A model generated the notes under the pieces. That model was not told where the DNA came from and did not search any database. It was given only the letters and a program-made list of their open reading frames with translations. DNA of 64,000 bases, from positions 1,347,638,323-1,347,702,322 of the forward strand of contig NC_090444.1 in NCBI RefSeq assembly GCF_031143425.1. Direction: 5' to 3'. The DNA comes from Pleurodeles waltl. Taxonomy: Eukaryota > Chordata > Amphibia > Caudata > Salamandridae. Each line of letters starts with the position of its first letter. Within the stretch, counting starts at the first letter, position 1. Below are positions 32,311 to 41,882 of this stretch, one piece after another. The position numbers and the translations under genes were made by a program.

Positions 32311-33872
32311 CAGGGAGTGCAGAATTATTAGGCAAATGAGTATTTTGACCACATCATCCTCTTTATGCATGTTGTCTTACTCCAAGCTGTATAGGCTCGA
32401 AAGCCTACTACCAATTAAGCATATTAGGTGATGTGCATCTCTGTAATGAGAAGGGGTGTGGTCTAATGACATCAACACCCTATATCAGGTGTGCATAATT
32501 ATTAGGCAACTTCCTTTCCTTTGGCAAAATGGGTCAAAAGAAGGACTTGACAGGCTCAGAAAAGTCAAAAATAGTGAGATATCTTGCAGAGGAATGCAGC
32601 ACTCTTAAAATTGCAAAGCTTCTGAAGCGTGATCATCGAACAATCAAGCGTTTCATTCAAAATAGTCAACAGGGTCGCAAGAAGCGTGTGGAAAAACCAA
32701 GGCGCAAAATAACTGCCCATGAACTGAGAAAAGTCAAGCGTGCAGCTGCCACGATGCCACTTGCCACCAGTTTGGCCATATTTCAGAGCTGCAACATCAC
32801 TGGAGTGCCCAAAAGCACAAGGTGTGCAATACTCAGAGACATGGCCAAGGTAAGAAAGGCTGAAAGACGACCACCACTGAACAAGACACACAAGCTGAAA
32901 CGTCAAGACTGGGCCAAGAAATATCTCAAGACTGATTTTTCTAAGGTTTTATGGACTGATGAAATGAGAGTGAGTCTTGATGGGCCAGATGGATGGGCCC
33001 GTGGCTGGATTGGTAAAGGGCAGAGAGCTCCAGTCCGACTCAGATGCCAGCAAGGTGGAGGTGGAGTACTGGTTTGGGCTGGTATCATCAAAGATGAGCT
33101 TGTGGGGCCTTTTCGGGTTGAGGATGGAGTCAAGCTCAACTCCCAGTCCTACTGCCAGTTCCTGGAAGACACCTTCTTCAAGCAGTGGTACAGGAAGAAG
33201 TCTGCATCCTTCAAGAAAAACATGGTTTTCATGCAGGACAATGCTCCATCACACGCGTCCAAGTACTCCACAGCGTGGCTGGCAAGAAAGGGTATAAAAG
33301 AAGGAAATCTAATGACATGGCCTCCTTGTTCACCTGATCTGAACCCCATTGAGAACCTGTGGTCCATCATCAAATGTGAGATTTACAAGGAGGGAAAACA
33401 GTACACCTCTCTGAACAGTGTCTGGGAGGCTGTGGTTGCTGCTGCACGCAATGTTGATGGTGAACAGATCAAAACACTGACAGAATCCATGGATGGCAGG
33501 CTTTTGAGTGTCCTTGCAAAGAAAGGTGGCTATATTGGTCACTGATTTGTTTTTGTTTTGTTTTTGAATGTCAGAAATGTATATTTGTGAATGTTGAGAT
33601 GTTATATTGGTTTCACTAGTAATAATAAATAATTGAAATGGGTATATATTTTTTTTTGTTAAGTTGCCTAATAATTATGCACAGTAATAGTCACCTGCAC
33701 ACACAGATATCCCCCTAACATAGCTAAAACTAAAAACAAACTAAAAACTACTTCCAAAAATATTCAGCTTTGATATTAATGAGTTTTTTGGGTTCATTGA
33801 GAACATGGTTGTTGTTCAATAATAAAATTAATCCTCAAAAATACAACTTGCCTAATAATTCTGCACTCCCTG
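32311..33872 (+). mobile_element. Complete Tc1/mariner transposon
   Basis: The 1562-bp element has inverted ends CAGGGAGTGCAGAATTATTAGGCAA on the left (written here as the first 20 bases plus GGCAA) and the complement on the right, ending AATTCTGCACTCCCTG. A further inner repeat of the same GCCTAATAATTATGCAC phrase lies near 32495 and 33665. It is flanked by TA on both sides (32309-32310 and 33873-33874), the required target of this superfamily. It contains one intact transposase gene. Confidence 0.95.
32529..33545 (+). CDS. Tc1/mariner transposase, DD37E type, intact
   Basis: The enzyme cuts and pastes the element at TA sites. The frame is complete: 338 residues from ATG to TGA, within the usual 330-350. 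Residues 1-110 form the bipartite paired-type DNA-binding region with two helix-turn-helix modules and a basic linker (RKKRVEKPRRK). The catalytic triad is visible: D144 in LWTDEMR, D237 in FMQDNAPSH and E275 in SPDLNPIENLW. There are 37 residues between the last two, giving DD37E. A glycine-rich box (QQGGGGV) lies at 175-180. No stop or frameshift was seen, so the source could be recently active. It might belong to the DD37E lineage described in vertebrates, but that needs a search. Confidence 0.95.
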   Translation: MGQKKDLTGSEKSKIVRYLAEECSTLKIAKLLKRDHRTIKRFIQNSQQGRKKRVEKPRRKITAHELRKVKRAAATMPLATSLAIFQSCNITGVPKSTRCAILRDMAKVRKAERRPPLNKTHKLKRQDWAKKYLKTDFSKVLWTDEMRVSLDGPDGWARGWIGKGQRAPVRLRCQQGGGGVLVWAGIIKDELVGPFRVEDGVKLNSQSYCQFLEDTFFKQWYRKKSASFKKNMVFMQDNAPSHASKYSTAWLARKGIKEGNLMTWPPCSPDLNPIENLWSIIKCEIYKEGKQYTSLNSVWEAVVAAARNVDGEQIKTLTESMDGRLLSVLAKKGGYIGH

Positions 33873-34335
33873 TATGTGCTGCCAACCAACGCAGGCACCC
33901 TCGCTGAAAGGTTGCCTGCGTTACGAGCAGGATTGTTTCTATCCAGGAAAGAATAGTTTCTTGCACAAAAACAATCCTTTTTCTATGTGGACTGCATCGC
34001 ACACAGAAAAATGAAGTAACAATGAGAAATGAAGATATTTCTCCTTGTCACGCCTAGGTTTGGGAGACGCACCATTTTGTCACAATCCCAGGTTAACTGA
34101 CTTTAGTAAATCTCAGATTACCTTAAAATCCTTGAGTGGATGCATGGGAACAATAATACTCTACCTAACATAACACAAGATAAGCAATGCCCTTCACTAT
34201 TTAATATTTACTAAACCATGCAAGGCCACATAAAAGGGCTTTGCTTGGCTTAGTAAATCCCAGATAAGGATTCACGCTGCCTTGCAACCATTTGTATCTC
34301 GCAAGGACAACGCAACTTCTTTGTAAATCTGGGCC

Positions 34336-35256
34336 ACATTTTATTGTGAATGTTTTAAAGAGCAGACCATAGCATTCCATGGAACCTCAAAAAGAGTGGC
34401 CCCGAAGCAAGCTGAATTTTGCCGTGTGCCCTACGAGGCTGCAGTTTGATACTAAATGGCAGGTGTATCTTCAGCTTATTGTATACATGCTTCAAATTTG
34501 GGAGAACAATTGGTAGTTCCATTTATTATTTTAGCACCCCCTAGCTTCAACTCACTATTTGAAAATTGCACCTTTTAACATGTAACCTATTTTATTTGTG
34601 AATATTATCATGATTGATTGAAGGCATCGTATATTTTATTTGGAAAATATTTTGAAAAAATATTCTGCTTGAAATTAATCTTCCTGTTTGGTCATGAACG
34701 ATTTTTTACAAAATGTATGCTTTTCTCTTCATTCATTTTTAACAATATCTTGAAGTCAAAAGAATTATATCCTAATATGAAATGCATTCCATTCCAGAGA
34801 ATTCCTTCCAATAAATACTCTCATTAAGAGTAGGCTTAATTAGAGCGCACAGGGGTCCGATTAGTTTCTATCAGGTCCCTGGTATCAGAAGTGCTGGGGA
34901 TGTTATCACATCCATTATTTGTAACCCAAGATTTACTGAGCACACCCGATTATAACATGCATACACTGAAAGAGCAGGTCGCCACTAAATGGACAAGTCA
35001 AGAAATATGTATTTTTTTCGACTGCCTCGATGCCAGTGCCTAGGACAGCTATACAGTTCAACTCAGATTGTTTTCAAACTTCCTTACTGGAATTTGTACC
35101 TGATTACTGGAAGCAGCTGGAGGCAATACGATCACTCCTGGCCATTTTGTGTTTTTTAAACCCAACTTTATTGGAATTTTTGTATACACTGTAAGCAGTA
35201 CAGAATGAAGGAGTGAGCAACAGTCCGTATTATTAGGCATGCAAATTAAGCATTGA
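34336..35256. other. Non-coding DNA, nothing recognised
   Basis: The sequence is AT-rich, with no convincing coding frame or element ends. Confidence 0.5.
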
Positions 35257-36182
35257 GGCCCATATTTATACTTTTTGACGCTAAACTGCGCTAACGCAGT
35301 TTAGCGTCAAAAAATTTAGCGCCGTCTAACGCCATTCTGAAGCGCCATGCGGGCGCCGTATTTATGGAATGGCGTTAGCCGGCGCTAGCAGACCGGCGCT
35401 GCCTGGTGTGGGTGGAAAAAAACCACGTAGACCAGGCAGCGCCGGCGTAGGGGGAAAATGGCGTTAGGGCGTCTTAAAATGGGGCAAGTCAGGTTGAGGC
35501 AAAAAAATCGCCTCAACCCGATTTGCGCCATTATTTTCGACGCCCAGACGCCATTTAAATGACTCCTGTCTTAGTAAAGACAGGAGTCATGCCCCCTTGC
35601 CCAATGGCCATGCCCAGGGGACTTATGTCCCCTGGGCATGGTCATTGGGCATAGTGGCATGTAGGGGGGCACAAATAAGGCCCCCCTATGCCACCAATTT
35701 TTTTTTTTAAAAATAAAAAAATATACTTACCTGAACTTACCTGAATGTCCCTGGGATGGGTCCCTCCATCCTTGGGTGTCCTCCTGGGGTGGGCAAGGGT
35801 GGCAGGGGGGGTCCCTGGGGGCATGGGAGGGCACCTGTGGGCTCATTTTGAGCCCACAGGCCCCTTAATGCCTACCCTGACCCAGGCGTTAAAAAGTGGC
35901 GCAAATGCGAGGTTTTTTGACCCGACCACTCCCGGGCGTGATTTTTGCCCGGGAGTATAAATACGACGCATTTGCGTCGCCGTCATTTTTTTAGACGGGA
36001 ACGCCTTCCTTGCATCTCATTAACGCAAGGAAGGCATTCACGCAAAAAAATGACGCTATTTGCCCATACTTTGGCGCTAGACGCGTCTAACGCCAAAGTA
36101 TAAATATGGCGTTAGTTTTGCGCCGAATTTGCATCGAAAAAAACGACGCTAATTCGGCGCAAACGGAGTATAAATACGGGCC
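35257..36182. mobile_element. Multi-hairpin MITE, family B, TGA duplication
   Basis: The 926-bp element has ends GGCCCATATTTATACT and its complement GAGTATAAATACGGGCC. TGA lies on both sides (35254-35256 and 36183-36185). Inside are at least five separate local inverted repeats, for example around GCGCTAACGC near 35290, the GACTCCTGTC/GACAGGAGTC pair near 35563-35590, GCCCAGGGGAC/GTCCCCTGGGC near 35610-35640, and GCAAGGAAGGC near 36010-36035. It has no coding capacity. A diverged inverse-orientation relative lies at 56526-57445. Confidence 0.82.
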
Positions 36183-37019
36183 TGAGCATCTGCAATAAAA
36201 AAATGACACTATGGCCCTCATTCTGACCCTGGCGGTCTAAAATATGCAATTCTGACCCTGGCGGGAACCGCCAACACAGCCCGCCAACTTAACACTCCGA
36301 CCGCCACAGCGGTACAAACAAACAGCGCGGCGGTTCCCGCCAACAGCCAGGTGGCAGACAATGTACCGCCCACCCTATTACGACCCACCAATCTGCCACC
36401 TTTTCCGGGGCGGGAGCACCGCCGATAAGAACACGGCGGAAACAGACTACGAACGGGAAAACGCTCACCTCTACGCACTCCACGCGAGATTCCGGCAGTA
36501 TGGAACCAGAGTTGCAGGTCATCCCCGCACTCCTATTCCTGCTCATATACCAGGAGCACGCCCGGCGGCGCGGAAGACATCGGTGAGTACTGCACCTACG
36601 ACACAGGGGAGGGAAAAGATTACCGGCACACACCCACCCACCCACACCCACTACAACACACACATCAATGCATTCCCACAGATCACTGTCACAACCCACA
36701 AACCACCCCCCTCCGAAATAATGCAAAGACCAAAAGAAGAGATCATAAACGGCCAGATATATTGAAATATGGACACCAGTAATCCCAATAAATAAATAAA
36801 CTATGTACAAAATATATACAGCTACTAAATGTAGTCCAACCACTGTCCGTGGATCACAGGGGTCCTGTGCAAAGGGGCAAGGCCCAGTCCCACGACAAGA
36901 ACTCCACGGAGAGAACACTGCAGGGGCATCAGAAAGAAAATAGGACAGGCACCTCAGGGGGAAGGGAAGGGGGGGCACCTCAGCCACTTGAGTACACGAC
37001 GCCAGATCCACGAGGGGAC

Positions 37020-37335
37020 TCCATGACCACTGGCCCATCCTGGGGAGAGCAAAGCCACAGTCCAAACAGTCCATACAGTGGGTGGCCTGCCCACTGGCCC
37101 ATCCTGGGGAGAGCAAAGCCACAGTCCAAACAGTCCATACAGTGGGTGGCCTGCCCACTGGGCCATCCTGGGGAGAGCAAAGCCACAGTCCAAACAGTCC
37201 ATACAGTGGGTGGCCTGCCCACTGGCCCATCCTGGGGAGAGCAAAGCCACAGTCCAAACAGTCCATACAGTGGGTGGCCTGCCCACTGGCCCATCCTGGG
37301 GAGAGCAAAGCCACAGTCCAAACAGTCCATAACAG
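37020..37335. repeat. 64-bp minisatellite, five copies
   Basis: A near-identical unit recurs every 64 bp: the CATCCTGGGGAGAGC phrase starts at 37036, 37100, 37164, 37228 and 37292. It lies in the Harbinger element downstream of the left Myb/SANT gene. The long overlapping frames through it on both strands are a by-product of repetition and are not called as genes. Confidence 0.95.
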
Positions 37336-37439
37336 ACCCCACTGCCACTGGAGGAGGCAAGTTGGCCAGAGGACATCCTGCAGCCCTGCCCGAGATAGAT
37401 CCTGCCCTGCCACGTCTGCCAAAGGGCCAGCGCTCCTTG

Positions 37440-38260
37440 CCTTGAAGGGCCCAGTTCAGCGGTGCTTGAGACGGCGGGGCCCAGTTCAGCGGTTCTTGAG
37501 ACGGCGGGGCCCAGTTCAGCGGTTCTTGAGACAGCGGGGCCCAGTTCAGCGGTCCTTGCCCTGAAGGGCCCAGTTAAGCGGTTCTTGAGACGGCGGGGCC
37601 CAGCGGAGCCGTGCTTGAGACGGCGGGGCCCAGCGGAGCGGTGCTTGAGACAGCGGGGCCCAGTTCAGCGGTTCTTGAGACGGCGGGCCCAGTTCAGCGG
37701 TTCTTGAGACGGCGGGGCCCAGTTCAGCGGTTCTTGAGACAGCGGGGCCCAGTTCAGCGGTTCTTGAGACAGCGGGGCCCAGTTCAGCGGTTCTTGAGAC
37801 GGCGTGGCCCAGTTCAGCGCTCCTTGCCTTGAAGGGCCCAGGTCAGCGGTGCTTGAGACGGCGGGGCCCAGTTCAGCGGTTCTTGAGACGGCGGGGCCCA
37901 GTTCAGTGCTCCTTGCCTTGAAGGGCCCAGTTCAGCGGTGCTTGAGACGGCGGGGCCCAGCGGAGCGGTGCTTGAGACGGCGGGGCCCAGTTCAGCGGTC
38001 CTTGCCCTGAAGGGCCCAGTTCAGCGGTTCTTGAGACGGCGGGGCCCAGCGGAGCGGTGCTTGAGACGGCGGGGCCCAGCGGAGCGGTGCTTGAGACGGC
38101 GGGGCCCAGTTCAGCGGTTCTTGAGACAGCGGGGCCCAGTTCAGCGGTTCTTGAGACAGCGGGGCCCAGTTCAGCGGTTCTTGAGACGGCGGGGCCCAGT
38201 TCAGCGCTCCTTGCCTTGAAGGGCCCAGTTCAGCGGTTCTTGAGACGGCGGACGGTCTAT
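37440..38260. repeat. 30-bp minisatellite with interspersed variant units
   Basis: The basic unit is CAGTTCAGCGGTTCTTGAGACGGCGGGGCC (30 bp, shown here in its parts CAGTTCAGCGGTTC, TTGAGACGG and CGGGGCC). Variant units read TCCTTGCCTTGAAGGGCCCAG. More than twenty units are present. Because 30 is a multiple of three, one plus-strand frame reads a 10-residue repeat (ETAGPSSAVL) without stops over long stretches. That is not evidence of a protein. Confidence 0.9.
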
Positions 38261-38315
38261 GGCCAACTGCTAATTGCCTGGTGGTGCCCTCCTGGGCAGC
38301 GGGGATGGTGCTCCT

Positions 38316-38774
38316 TCACTGCCCACCTGGGCTGTGGGTGGTGGGGCCCTCCTGGCCAGCTGGGCTGGGTCCTCCCTGGGCAGCGGCTATGGGGGTGGTG
38401 GGCTCTCCCGGGGCAGCTGTGCCGGTTCCTCCCGGGGCAGCGGCTATGGGGGTTGTGGGCTCCTCCTGGGCAGCAGGCCTGCTGCCTGACCTCTCCGACT
38501 TGCTGCCCTTGCCCTCCTTAGTCGTGGGCCTGTGGCCCTTGCCTCCCTTTGGAGCTGTGGCTGGTGACTGTCTCTGGGTGGTGTCCGGGGGGGATGTAGA
38601 AGGCGGGCTCCTGCGGCGCCCCTTCCGCCTTCTGCTCCTCTTCCCAGGGGGTGGGCTGGCTGTCCCCTTGCTGCTGGGCGAAGATCCAGACATGCGGGCT
38701 GGCGGGCTCCAATACCCCTGCACCCTTGTCAAGGGGGCTGCAGGGCTGGTGGTGGCTGAGGTGCTCTTCTTACC
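38316..38774 (-). CDS. Possible terminal exon of Myb-like gene B
   Basis: A strong polypyrimidine tract followed by CTCGTCAG ends at 38775 on the minus strand. After it the frame is open to a stop at 38316-38318. The product would be a basic, low-complexity tail rich in S, P, K, R and G, with a KRSRRRKGRRRS nuclear-localisation-like stretch. It follows the long middle exon of the same gene. The matching donor is not resolved, so the join could instead be a frameshift in one long exon. Confidence 0.4.
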   Translation of the reverse strand, partial: GKKSTSATTSPAAPLTRVQGYWSPPARMSGSSPSSKGTASPPPGKRSRRRKGRRRSPPSTSPPDTTQRQSPATAPKGGKGHRPTTKEGKGSKSERSGSRPAAQEEPTTPIAAAPGGTGTAAPGEPTTPIAAAQGGPSPAGQEGPTTHSPGGQ

Positions 38775-39927
38775 CTGACGAGAAGGAGGGGGGGGCTCAG
38801 GGTCAGGAAAGAAGTTAGTAGTGGCGAGGAAGAGCTTCTTGGGACAATGGAGAGTGGTAGGTACAGTGGGAATGGGAGTGGAGGGAGAGGATGTGGTTGT
38901 AGGTGAGTCACGTTTGCTGTCTTTGGTGCAGGTGCAGGAGGGATAGGCTGTCGTGAGGTGGATGGCTGTTGGGTGGGTGGGTGGCTGCGTTTGTGTGGTG
39001 TGGAAGAGGGGGTGACAGACACAGTGGGAGAGGACACAGGGGACGTGTAAATGGCAGTGGGGGTGGTGACTGCACGTGTGCGGACTAGAGTGGAGGGTAT
39101 GCTGGTGATGGAAACACTGGCTGATGGTGAGGTGAATGGAGGTGTGAGTGTAGACGTCACAGGGAGGGAGGAGGGAGACGAGGAGGTGGGGGTCACAGAG
39201 GTGGTAGTGACTGTTGGCATGTCTGCATCGGAATGTTGCGTGTGTGAATGTCTGCGTGATCTGTGGTGCTTATGTTTGGATGAGCTTCTCTTGGGTGTTG
39301 AGGTGTGTGCAGGCTGGTCTGATGGTGTGGGTGGGACAGGCAGAGGAACAGGAGACTGGGAGGAGGGAGTTAGTAGAGGCAGGCAGGAGACAGGGACAAT
39401 GGCTGCCGTCAGTGCTGAGGCCAGAGCCTGGAACGATCGCTGATGGGCAGCCTGACCCGAATGAATGCCCTCCAGGTACGCATTGCTGCGATGAACCTCC
39501 CTCTCCACCCCCTGGATGGCATTCAAAAGGGTAGTCTGCCCAACAATGAGCGTTCGGAGGAGGTCAATGACCTCCTCACTGAGGGCAGCGGGGGTAACAG
39601 GGGCAGGGCCTGAGGTGCCTGGGGCGAAGGAGATGCTCGGCTTCCTGGCAGAGCGGGCACGGGGCGAACGCTGAGGGGCTGCTGGGAGGGCGGTGATGGT
39701 GCGCTGGGTGGCGGCTGTACCTGTAATGGCGGGGGGCACGGATGGTGCCACCCCCGCAAGGGAGCCCCCTTCCGAGGACGTGTCCGTGTCGCTGCAGGGT
39801 CCAGTCGTCCCCGTCGTGGAGCTCCCCTCGCCCTCCGTCTCACTGGTCCAGTCTGACTCTGTGGCATGGCCCTCCTGGGCCATGTGAGATGCAGCTCCCT
39901 CCTGCCCCGATGCCACTTCTCCTCCGC
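38729..39927 (-). CDS. Myb-like gene B, third exon
   Basis: The exon begins after the acceptor CATCATCAG at 39928 and is in phase with the second exon: one leftover base plus two bases form a Gly codon. It encodes an acidic N-terminal stretch, a Ser/Thr/Pro-rich middle and, at about 39440-39570, a helical segment (ALSEEVIDLLRTLIVGQTTLL, then EREVHRSNAYLEGI) suited to dimerisation. A long Ser/Thr/Pro-rich tail follows. The open frame ends at 38729, but the authentic end may be earlier if the exon splices to 38774. Confidence 0.65.
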
Positions 39928-40316
39928 CTGATGATGCTGATGCACACAAGCACAGAAAGACAAACAAAAAGGGGGGGGGGGAGAGAAATAAAGGGATATT
40001 GATTACATGGATCTCCGGTACAGTTAGCGGACATGACAGACACAGATGCCCCCTGCACTAAGTTGCACACTTGGGGTCCGCTACGCATTCCGTGGAACAT
40101 GCCCTACACGCCTAGAGTTGACAACTGCACCCATGGATGACACGGCCCAGGGATGGCTGTACTGACAAACTACTGAGGGTGGTGGCTGGGGACACAGGGG
40201 CTTACGGGGGTGCCCAGCCTACAGATATCGCCCTGGCCTAGGGGGACCCCCAGCCCTCCTCCCCCAACCAGACACCTCCACTGCGCGACAACAGAGTAGA
40301 TAATGCTTGTACTCAC

Positions 40317-40587
40317 CCCCTTGTGTCTGCTGTGCTGCCCTCACGCGCCCATCCAAATCAGGGTAGGCCACCGCCAGGATCCGGAACATCAGGGGGCTCA
40401 GTTGACGGCAGGCACCCCGCCTACGTTGGGAGGCCATCCCCAGCAGAGACTCGGCGGTCTTCTTGGTCCCGCGGCGGATGTCCTCCCACCTCTTGCGGCA
40501 GTGGGTGCCCCGTCGATGGTGGACCCCCAGGGTCTGGACTTCCTTGGCGATGGCACGCCAAATCCCGATCTTCTCATGGGCGCGGAC
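40317..40587 (-). CDS. Myb-like gene B, second exon
   Basis: The exon is flanked by an AG acceptor at 40588-40589 and a GTGAGT donor at 40316-40311. It is 271 bp, 90 codons plus one base. It encodes the core of a Myb/SANT-like DNA-binding domain: WRAIAKEVQTLGV, then the HCRKRWEDIRR helix and a SPLMFRILAVAYPDLDGR tail. Together with exon 1 the domain is complete. In Harbinger elements the Myb-like protein binds the transposon ends and brings the transposase into the nucleus. Confidence 0.8.
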
Positions 40588-40651
40588 CTATGTGACACGT
40601 ACAGGGAGGGAGAAATACCACGTTCAAGTTTGTCAGCATTTTCCTTGCCAG

Positions 40652-41240
40652 TGGCCCAACATGCCCCCCATCCCCGCCAGGCCCCCCGCCAGGCCCAACA
40701 TGCCCCCCATCCCCGCCAGGCCCCCCGCCAGGCCCAACATGCCCCCCATCCCCGCCAGGCCCCCCGCCATGCCCCCTGCCAGGCCCAACATGCCCCCATC
40801 CCCGCCAGGCCCCCCGCCATGCCCCCCGCCAGGCCCAACATGCCCCCGTCCCCGCCAGGCCCCCCGCCATGCCCCCCGCCAGGCCCAACATGCCCCCCAT
40901 CCCCGCCAGGCCCCCCGCCATGCCCCCCGCCAGGCCCAACATGCCCCCCATCCCCGCCAGGCCCCCCGCCATGCCCCCCGCCAGGCCCAACATGCCCCCC
41001 ATCCCCGCCAGGCCCCCCGCCATGCCCCCCGCCAGGCCCAACATGCCCCCCATCCCCGCCAGGCCCCCCGCCATGCCCCCCGCCAGGCCCAACATGCCCC
41101 CCATCCCCGCCAGGCCCCCCGCCATGCCCCCCGCCAGGCCCAACATGCCCCCCATCCCGCCAGGCCCCCCGCCAGGCCCCCCGCCAGGCCCAACATGCCC
41201 CCCATCCCCGCCAGGCCCCCCGCCATGCCCCCAAGCCAGC
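40652..41240. repeat. 51-bp minisatellite inside an intron
   Basis: The unit reads AACATGCCCCCCATCCCCGC, then CAGGCCCCCCGCCATGCCC, then CCCGCCAGGCCC (51 bp). Shorter variants lack part of the unit. It fills most of the first intron of Myb-like gene B. Since 51 is a multiple of three, long frames appear in several registers on both strands (proline-rich on plus, Gly/Ala/Trp-rich on minus). They are rejected as genes. Confidence 0.95.
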
Positions 41241-41274
41241 CAGTGGCCCCAAATCCAGATAGAATTAAACTCAC

Positions 41275-41388
41275 TTGTTGGTCTGGAGGACCGTAGAGTA
41301 GCGCATACTGGGGGAGGACCCCATCCACAAGTTTCTCCAACTCCTCTCCAGTGAAGGCAGGGGCCCTTTCCCCAGGTGCAGCAGCCAT
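41275..41388 (-). CDS. Myb-like gene B, first exon
   Basis: Thirty-eight codons run from ATG (41386-41388) to a perfect donor GTGAGT (41274-41269), phase 0. The product starts MAAAPGERAPAFTGEELEKL, the first helix of a Myb/SANT-like domain. Exon 2 continues in phase 0 after a roughly 690-bp intron that holds the 51-bp minisatellite. With exons 2 and 3 the open reading is about 527 codons. The ATG lies about 430 bp from the divergent transposase start. Confidence 0.8.
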
Positions 41389-41469
41389 TGTCCCTTCCAG
41401 ACCGAGGTCACAGCAACACTTGCAGTATAGGTCCTCTCCTGTGAAAGTTCAAGTCGCAAGTGGATTAGT

Positions 41470-41660
41470 AGATAGAAAATGGCGGTCACTTCCGCGGCGG
41501 TGCGTACCGCGGCGGTGCGTCCCGCCACCGCCGGCGCCCTTCGCCATTGGCTCCTGAAACCCATAGGCTTCAATGTTAACCAATGCGGCTTGGCGCCGCG
41601 GTCTTGGCCCGCCGCCCGCCGCGGTGTGCCACGCCAGCGCATTGACCTCACATCCCATTG
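41470..41660. promoter_or_regulatory. CpG-rich divergent promoter region
   Basis: This is a dense CpG block (GGCGGTGCGTACCGCGGCGG and similar) between the start of Myb-like gene B on the minus strand and the transposase gene on the plus strand. The head-to-head arrangement and composition suggest a shared bidirectional promoter. A CCATTGG-type CCAAT box is present near 41540. No TATA box is asserted. Confidence 0.5.
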
Positions 41661-41882
41661 TCACACTTCACAGGTCAGGCAGCCGCCATTTCCAGGGCCC
41701 ACATGGCTCAATTTCAACTGCGTCACACAGGCCTAGGCCTTGCATAGCCACTCAGACACGCCATTCACTGCATAGAGAATAGTTTACTGTGCTAGCTGTG
41801 AGTACATACCTGTGGGTTGCTTGACTGTGTGCTCCATGTTGTCCTTCCTAGGCACCGTCCGCTGGGTTGGGCGAGGAGACGG

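Larger units (their letters stand above)
32223..34335. mobile_element. MITE, family C, split by a Tc1 element
   Basis: The outer parts (about 32223-32310 and 33875-34335) match the family C MITE at 24395-25031 in order: the GCAGCAAG...CTTGCTGCGCTG palindrome at the left, then GGTTGCCTGCGTT, ACAATCC and CTTTGTAAATCTGGGCC at the right end. The left terminal repeat is eroded. The Tc1/mariner element at 32311-33872 separates the halves, so the MITE is older. Confidence 0.7.

Noticed and set aside
36289..37422. Minus-strand open frame of 377 codons with a repeated Trp/Cys/Leu-rich motif
   Set aside because: It runs through a 64-bp tandem repeat; three units make 192 bp, so frames recur. No domain is present outside the repeat.
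37020..38260. Regular spaced repeats that might suggest a CRISPR array
   Set aside because: The units are directly tandem without unique spacers, and the window is vertebrate.
37462..38521. Plus-strand frames with a repeated ETAGPSSAVL motif
   Set aside because: A product of the 30-bp minisatellite. There is no start context or domain, and the frame breaks where variant units occur.
40303..41388. Several open frames of 160-320 codons on both strands, Pro-rich or Gly/Ala/Trp-rich
   Set aside because: The 51-bp tandem unit keeps every frame open. Only the short non-repeat ends (exons of Myb-like gene B) have domain content.
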